Below the pieces are notes generated by a model. The model was not told where the DNA came from. It worked only from the letters and a program-made list of their open reading frames with translations, and ran no database searches. A stretch of DNA of 34,484 nt from Segetimicrobium sp035279545. GTDB taxonomy: Bacteria > Sysuimicrobiota > Sysuimicrobiia > Sysuimicrobiales > Segetimicrobiaceae. The position numbers were made by a program, and so were the translations under genes. Shown here piece by piece: positions 1 to 6,352 of the stretch. The stretch's first letter is position 1. Every line of letters begins with the position of its first letter. The DNA lies in assembly GCA_035279545.1 (NCBI GenBank), contig DATEHM010000104.1, positions 1 to 34,484 on the forward strand, read 5' to 3'.

Positions 1-674
1 CGCATCAGCTGCTCCGCCGCGCGGGGATCGCGCCGCCGGATCGCACGGAGGATCCGCCGGTGCTCCTGGATCGCCCGCTGGGGCCCCCCGGGCACGCGCG
101 CGGATGCGTCCCGGCTCGGCATCAGCGCATCGGTGATCACCTCGACCATCTTCAGGAGGAGGGGGTTTTTCGCGGCGTTCGCGATGGCGGTGTGAAACCG
201 CGCGTCCCCACGAAGTCCGAGTTCCGGGGTGGGGATGCCGCGCGCCTGGCCCTCCAGCGCCGCGGAGAGCTCTCGCAGGTCCGCCGCCGTGGCGCGCTGC
301 GCGGCAAGCGCCGCGGCGCGCGGTTCAACAATCAGGCGAACCTCCATCTGCGCCCGGGTGAGATCCCGGCCGCCGGTCAACACGGCGGCGACCGCCGACG
401 CCCCGCCGCGTGCCGCTCGCGCGGCGAAGACCCCGCCGCCGGAGCGGATCTGGATGAGCCCCATGGAGTGGAGGACCGCGAGCGCCTGCCGGACCGAGAC
501 CCGGCTCACCCCGAACCGGCGGACGAGCTCGCGCTCAGAGGGAAGGCGGTCGCCGGGTCGCAGGGGGCCGTGCAAAATGAGCTCCTGGAGCTGCGCGACG
601 ATCGCCTCGTAGACGCGCGCCCGCTCGATCGGCCGGAGCTCGACTGGGCGGTGCGACGACTGACGCGTTGACAC
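1..674 (-). CDS. GntR/FadR-family transcriptional regulator (C-terminus beyond left edge)
   Basis: Reading the complement from a GTG at 674 gives about 224 codons open to the window edge. Residues from about 15 to 80 form a GntR winged helix-turn-helix: a 'YEAIVAQLQELIL' helix, then 'PGDRLPSERELVRRFGVSR' and 'VSVRQALAVLHSMGLI', ending in the glycine-rich wing. The rest looks like an FCD effector domain, with a 'RFHTAIANAAKNPLLLKM' segment typical of FadR-type members. The GTG is the only start between the helix-turn-helix and an upstream in-frame stop near 708; no strong ribosome site precedes it. The gene diverges from the substrate-binding protein gene at 794, and the -35 box of that gene's promoter overlaps this start codon. 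A local regulator of the transporter gene, and possibly of itself, is the simplest inference. The effector is unknown. Confidence 0.9.
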   Translation of the reverse strand, partial: MSTRQSSHRPVELRPIERARVYEAIVAQLQELILHGPLRPGDRLPSERELVRRFGVSRVSVRQALAVLHSMGLIQIRSGGGVFAARAARGGASAVAAVLTGGRDLTRAQMEVRLIVEPRAAALAAQRATAADLRELSAALEGQARGIPTPELGLRGDARFHTAIANAAKNPLLLKMVEVITDALMPSRDASARVPGGPQRAIQEHRRILRAIRRRDPRAAEQLM

Positions 675-697
675 GGGTTTTTCACGTTCCGTATAAT
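668..697 (+). promoter_or_regulatory. Consensus sigma-70-type promoter for the solute-binding protein gene
   Basis: A perfect TTGACA at 668-673 and a perfect TATAAT at 692-697 are separated by 18 bases, pointing toward the binding-protein gene. The predicted start of transcription is near 704. The -35 box overlaps the start codon of the divergent GntR gene, so the two genes share one compact control region. A promoter this close to consensus would be strong unless repressed. Confidence 0.8.
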
Positions 698-703
698 CGG
701 TTG

Positions 704-737
704 TGGACTACTGGACAGTCCAGCAGTCCTCCAGTAG
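704..737. promoter_or_regulatory. Nested inverted-repeat operator, probable GntR-family binding site
   Basis: Three inverted repeats are stacked at the predicted +1: CTACTGGA (708-715) with TCCAGTAG (730-737); CTGGAC-A-GTCCAG (711-723); and GGACT/AGTCC arms beginning at 704. A regulator bound here would block the promoter at 668-697. Assignment to the neighbouring GntR protein is inferred from adjacency and from the habit of FadR-type regulators to use short palindromes. Confidence 0.65.
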
Positions 738-793
738 CATAACGCACCCGCGGAATCCGTTCAAGGCGACAGCCTCATAAAGGGGGAATGGGT

Positions 794-2368
794 GTGCGGC
801 AACGTTTCGCGTGCGTGGCGCTCAGCGTCGGGATGATCCTCATCGGATTGTGGTCGTCGTCTCCGGGAATGGCGACGACCCCCGGCACGCTCATCGTCGG
901 GCTCGTCGCGGAGCCGACCTCAATGGATCCCGGGCAGCTCAACGACATCAATTCGATGCGGGTGCTGGCAAACATCTACGACACCCTCGTGCGGTTCGCG
1001 CCGGGCACATTCGAGTTGAGGCCGGGCCTGGCCACGTCGTGGACCATCTCTCCGGATGGGCTCACGTACACGTTCAAACTGCGAAAGGGCGTGACGTTTC
1101 AGGACGGGACCCCCGTCGATGCGGCCGCGATCAAGTTCGTGTACGATCGGCTGCTCGACCCCGCGCACCCGTACCACAACACGGGGCCGTTTCCGTTCGC
1201 CACGTTCTACTACGGGGCGATCAAGGAGACCCGCGTCGTGGATCCGTCCACGGTGCGGTTCGTCCTCAAGCGCCCGTTCTCTCCGTTCCTCCACAACCTC
1301 ACGCTCAACACCGGCCGGATCGTCAGCCCCGCCGCGGTCAAGAAGTGGGGCAAGGAGTTTGCCAGCCATCCCGTGGGGCCGGGGCCGTTTAAGTTCGTGA
1401 GCTGGGAGAAAAGCGTCCGCATCATCCTGGACAAGAACCCGGCGTACTGGGACGGCGCGCCCAAGCTGAACCGGCTGGTATTCCGCCCGCTCGTCGAGGA
1501 GCAGACCCGCGTCACGGAGCTCTTGTCCGGCGGCGTGGATTTCATCGTGGACGTGCCGCCGGATAACCTTGCGCAACTCAAGAACGACAACCGCTTCCAG
1601 CTATACGAACAGCCGGGTCCGCACATTTGGTGGGTGACGCTGAACACCAAGAAGAAGCCGTTCAACGACCCCCGGGTGCGGCAGGCGGTCAACTACGCGA
1701 TCAACAAGGAGGGGATCTGTCGGGACGTGCTCAAGGGCACGTGCACCCCCGCCGCCGGTCCAATTCCCCCGGCCATCACGTGGGCGTTCTCCCAGCAGAT
1801 CAAGCGGTACACGTACAGCCCCGAAAAGGCGAAGGCCTTGCTGCGCGAAGCGGGATATCCCAACGGGTTCAGCGCGAGCTTTTGGATCCCGGAGTCCGGG
1901 TCGGGCATGCAGTCTCCAAAAACGATGGCCGAAGCGATTCAGGCGGACCTCGCCGCGGTGGGGATCAAAGCCTCCATCCAGACGTACGAGTGGGGCGCCT
2001 ACCTCAGCCAGTACAGCAAGGGGCTCGCCGCCGCCGATATGGGAGCGATGTCCTTCATGCTCGATCCGGGAGATCCCGCCCCCATGCTGAGCCTCGTGAT
2101 CGACGGGCATGCCAGCTCGCCCAACGGGTTCAACAGCGGGTACTATGACAACCCGAAGGTCAACCAGTTGCTGCTGCAGGCGACGGAAACGGTCGACCAG
2201 GCGAAGCGCGGCGCCCTGTATCGTCAGGTCGCCGCGGTCGTGGCGGACGACGCGCCATGGATCTTCATCGACAACGCGGTGCAGACGGCCGCGGCCGTGA
2301 AGCGGGTCAAGGGATTCGTGCTGTCGCCGACGTTTTATCTGTTCTTCCACGACACCTGGGTGCAGTGA
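794..2368 (+). CDS. ABC transporter substrate-binding protein, family 5 (DppA/OppA type)
   Basis: The product is an extracytoplasmic binding protein for a peptide/nickel/opine-type ABC importer. It has a Sec signal peptide (a basic 'RQRF' start, then a hydrophobic stretch to about residue 25), followed by the family 5 landmarks 'GTLIVGLVAEPTSMDPG', 'LRKGVTFQDGTPVDAAAIKF' and the 'NDPRVRQAVNYAIN' motif near residue 300. The length of about 524 aa is normal. An ATG at 788 is also in frame, but AGGGGG at 781-786 lies only one base from it and a good seven bases from the GTG at 794, so I prefer 794. No permease or ATPase gene follows; the next gene is 646 bases away and belongs to an exporter. 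This is therefore an orphan binding protein. Control by the divergent GntR gene is likely. The ligand cannot be told. Confidence 0.92.
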   Translation: MRQRFACVALSVGMILIGLWSSSPGMATTPGTLIVGLVAEPTSMDPGQLNDINSMRVLANIYDTLVRFAPGTFELRPGLATSWTISPDGLTYTFKLRKGVTFQDGTPVDAAAIKFVYDRLLDPAHPYHNTGPFPFATFYYGAIKETRVVDPSTVRFVLKRPFSPFLHNLTLNTGRIVSPAAVKKWGKEFASHPVGPGPFKFVSWEKSVRIILDKNPAYWDGAPKLNRLVFRPLVEEQTRVTELLSGGVDFIVDVPPDNLAQLKNDNRFQLYEQPGPHIWWVTLNTKKKPFNDPRVRQAVNYAINKEGICRDVLKGTCTPAAGPIPPAITWAFSQQIKRYTYSPEKAKALLREAGYPNGFSASFWIPESGSGMQSPKTMAEAIQADLAAVGIKASIQTYEWGAYLSQYSKGLAAADMGAMSFMLDPGDPAPMLSLVIDGHASSPNGFNSGYYDNPKVNQLLLQATETVDQAKRGALYRQVAAVVADDAPWIFIDNAVQTAAAVKRVKGFVLSPTFYLFFHDTWVQ

Positions 2369-3014
2369 GCGCGGGGGCATAGATCCCCAAGGGCACATCC
2401 GGCAACCGGGAGGGCGAGGAGCGGCGGGAGCCCAGAGTCCCACCCGCAGCACGTCAACGAGGCCGGGGCACGGCAATTCCTCATCGCCAGGGCGCCCCGA
2501 CGACGCTCAGAGTGCGGAGGCTCCCCGCGCTGATCACGCCGTAGCCCGAGATCAGCCGTTCCCGCCGACAAAGGCAGCCCATTCAGTTGTCCGCCATCCT
2601 CCTCCGTCTCGAGGATCGTTTGGGTCCGGAGGGCCGGGCCACTCGGGGTGCGAGTGAAGGTCCTGGATGGAGCCGGCCCGCAAAATCAGGTGAGGCCGGG
2701 CGCACGGGAGGCGCACGGCGCCGCGGCCCAATGTACGGGTGAAACCATCGCCGTCGTCAAGTAATTCCCCCGCGAGAGCGCAACCGCCAGCCGGCAGAAA
2801 AAAGTGCCCCAGGACCCCGGCACTCCTTGCGTGAGCCCGCCCGCGCAGCCGTGACCCGCGGCTCTATGTGGGGAATCCTCCGGGGGGACTAGCAAGGCTT
2901 CCGGGAACAACCGTGGGGACGCACCACGCATTCAGGCACGCGACAAGCCCGGTGCGTCTTTGGTAGAGTTGATTCGCCTAGCGGCTCGCCTGACGATTGT
3001 GCGGAGGATAAGGA
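2369..3014. other. Intergenic region without a recognisable gene
   Basis: This 646-base stretch separates the orphan binding protein from the exporter operon. Open frames on both strands have compositions unlike real proteins here (arginine/proline/alanine-rich with no motif). I see no clear terminator after 2368, only a weak GGGG/CCCC hairpin near 2375-2390. The promoter of the exporter operon must lie in the last part, but no convincing -35/-10 pair is visible. Confidence 0.5.
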
Positions 3015-4037
3015 TTGGTGGGCACCATGGACGACCCGACGCGCTCGAACAGTTTGGCGCTTCCCTCGGCCGAGACCAGCGCTCAGCGGTCCGACCGCCA
3101 TACGCCGTCTACCGGACCGCTGCTCGAAGTGAACCATCTCACCAAAGATTTTGGCCGGTTCAGGGCCGTCGACGGCATTTCGTTTACGATCCCGAGGGGC
3201 AAGGTCATCGGCCTGCTCGGCCCTAATGGAGCGGGAAAGACTACAACGATCCAAATGCTCCTGGGCATCACCACTCCCACGTTCGGGGGGATCACGTATT
3301 TTGGAAAGGAGTTCTTCGCGCACCGGCAGGAGTGCCTGCAGCGAATCAACTACGCCTCGTCGTTCAACACCCTGCAGGGCCGGATCTCGGTTTGGGAAAA
3401 CCTCCTGGTCTACGGGCACCTGTACGGCATCAGGAAGCCAGGAGTAAGAATCCGCCAGCTGGCCGCCTACTTCGAAATCAGTGGCCTCCTCAATACTCGG
3501 TACTGGGATCTTTCGGCCGGGCAGAAAACACGGGTGAATCTCATCAAAGCGCTCTTGAACGACCCCGAGCTGATCTTGATGGACGAGCCCACCGCCTCCC
3601 TGGATCCCGACATCGCGGACAAGACGCTCTCGCTGATCGAGGAGGCGCGGCGAGCCCTGGCCGTTTCGATTCTGTACACCAGCCACGACATGGAAGAGGT
3701 GACCCGCATTTGCGATGAGGTCATCTTCCTCGACCACGGCCGGATCGTCGCCCAGGATACACCTCTTGGGCTCACCAAGCGCATCCGTACGGCCCAACTG
3801 AAGGTCACGTTCGAAGGCGAGCGTCAGGCCGTCGAAGCCTTTCTTGCGCAACAGCAGCAATCTTACAAATTCACCCAAGAGTACGCGGTGTCGATCGACA
3901 CCACGGAAAAGATGATCCCGGCGCTGATTTTTGGGATCAGCAAGGTGGGCATCTGGATCACCGACATCGAGGTGAAGAAGCCCACGCTCGAGGATGTGTT
4001 TCTGCGGATCGCCCGGGGGGAAGACGATGTCGATTGA
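3015..4037 (+). CDS. ABC-2 type exporter ATP-binding subunit
   Basis: This is the ATPase of a drug/polysaccharide-type (NodI/DrrA-like) ABC exporter. Visible motifs are Walker A GPNGAGKT (about 69-76), a signature LSAGQ (166-170, with alanine in place of the first glycine of LSGGQ), Walker B 'LILMDEPTASLDPD' with the DE pair near 190-191, and the switch histidine in 'TSHDMEEV' (about 224). About 35 residues of polar leader precede the ABC fold and about 100 follow it, as in accessory domains of this class. The start is TTG 3015 or GTG 3018, placed by GGAGG at 3003-3007; the ATG at 3027 lies too far away. The gene overlaps the permease gene by 11 bases, showing translational coupling. The substrate is unknown. 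Confidence 0.93.
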   Translation: MVGTMDDPTRSNSLALPSAETSAQRSDRHTPSTGPLLEVNHLTKDFGRFRAVDGISFTIPRGKVIGLLGPNGAGKTTTIQMLLGITTPTFGGITYFGKEFFAHRQECLQRINYASSFNTLQGRISVWENLLVYGHLYGIRKPGVRIRQLAAYFEISGLLNTRYWDLSAGQKTRVNLIKALLNDPELILMDEPTASLDPDIADKTLSLIEEARRALAVSILYTSHDMEEVTRICDEVIFLDHGRIVAQDTPLGLTKRIRTAQLKVTFEGERQAVEAFLAQQQQSYKFTQEYAVSIDTTEKMIPALIFGISKVGIWITDIEVKKPTLEDVFLRIARGEDDVD

Positions 4038-4815
4038 ACGCGTCCGCGCAGTGATGCTGCAGGAACTCTACATTACAAAACGATCGCTTGAGGTCATCGT
4101 GGATCTCTTCTTCACGTCGTTGATGACCGTCATCGTCTTCGGGTTCGTCACGCGATTTCTGGTTGGGGCGCTCAGCTCCTCCACCGGAGCATATTTGATC
4201 CTGGGCCTGCTGCTGTGGGAGGTCATCCGGGTGAACCAGTATTCCCTGTCGGTGGGGAGCCTGTGGAACATCTGGGCGCGCAACCTCAGCAACATGTTCA
4301 TCGCGCCGTTGTCGGTTCCGGAGTATCTCGTGGCGCACATGCTGTCCGGGCTGGTCAAGACGCTCTGCATCTTTGCGATGATCTCCGCCATCGCCGCCTA
4401 CGGCTTCCACTTCAATATCTTGCGACTCGGCCTCCTCAACCTCACGCTGTTTTTTGCGAACCTGACCGTGTTCGCCTGGTCGGTCGGCCTGGTCCTGCTC
4501 GGAGTCATCTTCGTCTTCGGGACGAGGATCCAGGCGCTGGCCTGGGGGCTCATTTTCCTCTTCCAACCGCTGACCGCGGCGTTCTTTCCGCTGAGCGTGC
4601 TGCCGCCGGTCCTCCGTCAGGTCGCCTACGGGCTGCCGCCGACGTTTGTCTTCGAATCGGCTCGAAGGGCCCTAAGCCGCGCGGACGTGGATTGGGTATC
4701 CGCCGCTCGAGCGTCCGGTGAGAACCTCGTGTACTTTGGGCTCGCGCTCTTGGCGTTCAATCTTTTGTTTGCGCATTCGCGGAAGACCGGACAGTTTGCG
4801 CGGAGTGAAGGCTGA
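4027..4815 (+). CDS. ABC-2 type exporter permease
   Basis: This 262-aa protein is the membrane partner of the ATPase just upstream. It has about six hydrophobic helices, with no signal peptide beyond the first one, and an overall ABC-2 layout: a cytoplasmic N-terminus 'MSIERVRAVMLQELYITKR', paired helices, and a conserved 'PLSVLPPVLRQVAYGLPPTFVFE' amphipathic segment near residue 200 typical of ABC-2 permeases. The ATG at 4027 is preceded by a GGGGGGAAG ribosome site and overlaps the end of the ATPase gene. A homodimer of this protein with two copies of the ATPase would make a complete exporter. No substrate-specific neighbour is present. Confidence 0.9.
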   Translation: MSIERVRAVMLQELYITKRSLEVIVDLFFTSLMTVIVFGFVTRFLVGALSSSTGAYLILGLLLWEVIRVNQYSLSVGSLWNIWARNLSNMFIAPLSVPEYLVAHMLSGLVKTLCIFAMISAIAAYGFHFNILRLGLLNLTLFFANLTVFAWSVGLVLLGVIFVFGTRIQALAWGLIFLFQPLTAAFFPLSVLPPVLRQVAYGLPPTFVFESARRALSRADVDWVSAARASGENLVYFGLALLAFNLLFAHSRKTGQFARSEG

Positions 4816-5312
4816 GCGTCGCTCCCGGCCAGGCATTGAGTATCATGCCGGCAGCGCATGGAACGCTGGAGCTCGCGCTGCCGAAACCGCAACGGTGTAC
4901 CCTGGGTCGTCCGTGCGAGGTGGCCGGCCCCACAGGCTCGCGGCGGCATCTCCAGCCGGGCGTCACCCCGAGGGGCCCCGATTCGCCGAGTACCCCGCAA
5001 CACTCGAGGCTCTGCGTCGGGGCCAGGAGGATTTTCGAACTATTTGAGAAAGACTCCCGGGAAAGATTAGGAGGGTATCATTTATTGTCTGGTTTCCACA
5101 AACTTCTAACATATTTTTGACATACTTCTAATAATAGACTTCTACCATCTTCCTGGCAGACCGCTGATACGTTTTCCCCACCACCACAGCGCCAGAGTTC
5201 GCTGGACGGTCAAAATGTATTCCCGAGCATCAAGCTGCCGGACGACCACGTCCCTGCCTGCAGCGTCGGGGTGGAGGGAAGGGAATGGCTAATCGCATCG
5301 GGGGGGAGACAA
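4816..5312. other. Intergenic region with an AT-rich block
   Basis: After the exporter operon there is about 240 bases of GC-rich sequence with no gene-like frame. From about 5040 to 5160 the sequence is conspicuously AT-rich for this genome and contains a TTGACA (5117-5122), TAATAAT (5129-5135) and three ACTTCTA repeats listed separately. It is the likely control region of the HExxE protein gene at 5313. No TTGACA/-10 pair with standard spacing is visible. Confidence 0.5.
5102..5144. repeat. Three direct ACTTCTA repeats in an AT-rich upstream block
   Basis: ACTTCTAA occurs at 5102-5109 and 5124-5131, and ACTTCTA at 5138-5144, with start-to-start distances of 22 and 14 bases. They flank TTGACA and TAATAAT motifs about 170 bases upstream of the next gene. 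Same-orientation repeats at about two-turn spacing suggest a binding site for a regulator, but no protein can be named. Confidence 0.45.
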
Positions 5313-6251
5313 ATGGGATGCGGGAATTTGCCAAACGTATCGCGGGGGGCCAACGGTGGTAGCAAATGTGGGGATGTCAACGCCCCATGCCACGGATGGA
5401 CAGGGGTTGTTCCAGGCGATGAGTACCATGTGATGGAGTCGCCTAGAGTCTGCGCTATTTATTGGGATGCCTACTTGGACAGCCATAGAAACATCTATTC
5501 TCTGATGGATAAGTTCTTTACTCAGATCTTGACCGGCAGTTTCATGGATCGGCTCCAGCAATACGGTGTGGGAGACGGGTACTTCATTGGATCCACTCCC
5601 ATACCCATCGACCCGAATGATCAGCCGCCTCTCTTGCTGACGCGCGACTATATCGAGACGCAATTGCGGAAGTGGATTGACGAGGGGAAAGTAACGTCGC
5701 GCCCCACTCCTGATGAGAAGAACCTGCTCTACGTCATCTTTACGCCGAGCACCACCAGCGTCGGGGAGTGCCTGTGTGGATACCATCAGAGTGGGCGTTA
5801 TGGCAATGCACCCGGAGATGACAACCTCTTCTGGGCCGTGATACAGCAGTGGCATAATCACGCCCCCCAAAAACCGGCGACCGACCGAGAGTTTGTCGAT
5901 TCGTGCTCGTGGTGCGTCAGCCACGAGATGGTGGAGGCGTTTACCAACCGCGATCAGCGAGGGTATCACACCTGCGACGGTTGTGAGATTGGGGATATTT
6001 GCGAGTGCGCGCAAGGGGCCGAGATCATAAAGACCCAGGTGGATGGGTGGTGGGTCGAGACGTACTGGGACAATGAGAATCAATCATGCTACCCACTCCA
6101 CGTCGTTCCTCAAGGGACCCGACCCGTCGGGTATGTGGGGGCGAATGGGGGCGCCAATGGAGGTGCCAACGGCGGTAGGCGCGGCGCCAACGGCGGCAGG
6201 CGCGGTGCCAACGGCGGCAGGCGCGGCGCCAATGGGGGCAGAACCGGCTAG
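5313..6251 (+). CDS. Cysteine-rich HExxE putative metalloprotease-like protein with GANGG repeats
   Basis: This 312-aa protein carries 'SHEMVEAFTN' (HExxE at about 204-208) followed by 'CEIGDIC' (about 225-230) and a 'WWVETYWDNENQSCYP' tail. The order HExxE...EIGD.C...W.N...C recalls the EXORDIUM/phi-1 family and related bacterial secreted proteins, in which it is thought to bind a metal; no enzymatic activity is established. More than ten cysteines suggest disulfides, yet no signal peptide is visible. The C-terminus is ANGG and ANGGRRG repeats, and one GANGG copy also occurs at residues 12-16. An ATG at 5313 has a GGGGGGAG ribosome site at 5301-5307 and is preferred over a GTG at 5271. Base composition is lower in GC than its neighbours, hinting at transfer. 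It stands alone and is convergent with the next gene. Confidence 0.75.
   Translation: MGCGNLPNVSRGANGGSKCGDVNAPCHGWTGVVPGDEYHVMESPRVCAIYWDAYLDSHRNIYSLMDKFFTQILTGSFMDRLQQYGVGDGYFIGSTPIPIDPNDQPPLLLTRDYIETQLRKWIDEGKVTSRPTPDEKNLLYVIFTPSTTSVGECLCGYHQSGRYGNAPGDDNLFWAVIQQWHNHAPQKPATDREFVDSCSWCVSHEMVEAFTNRDQRGYHTCDGCEIGDICECAQGAEIIKTQVDGWWVETYWDNENQSCYPLHVVPQGTRPVGYVGANGGANGGANGGRRGANGGRRGANGGRRGANGGRTG
6141..6248 (+). repeat. In-frame tandem repeats encoding ANGG / ANGGRRG
   Basis: Two 12-base units (6141-6152, 6153-6164) encode ANGG, then four 21-base units (6165-6185, 6186-6206, 6207-6227, 6228-6248) encode ANGGRRG three times and ANGGRTG once. Units 2 and 3 are almost identical at the DNA level, so the array expanded recently by slippage or recombination. 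It forms the extreme C-terminus of the HExxE protein. Confidence 0.9.
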
Positions 6252-6352
6252 CGACGGCTTACGCGGACAAGAGGCGAGCGCGGGAGTCCGGAGGAAATCG
6301 CCGCGGCGCCACGCGCGGCTGCTGCGGAGAGCGCACGGGCGCGGCCCCGCCT

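Noticed and set aside
60..671. Plus-strand 203-codon open frame
   Set aside because: It is the antisense shadow of the GntR gene, whose helix-turn-helix reads clearly on the minus strand.
2375..2390. Weak GGGG/CCCC hairpin after the first binding-protein gene
   Set aside because: Only four base pairs and no T-run; not enough for a terminator call.
6141..6248. Repeat array considered as a CRISPR array
   Set aside because: Units are contiguous, in frame and without spacers, so they are coding tandem repeats.
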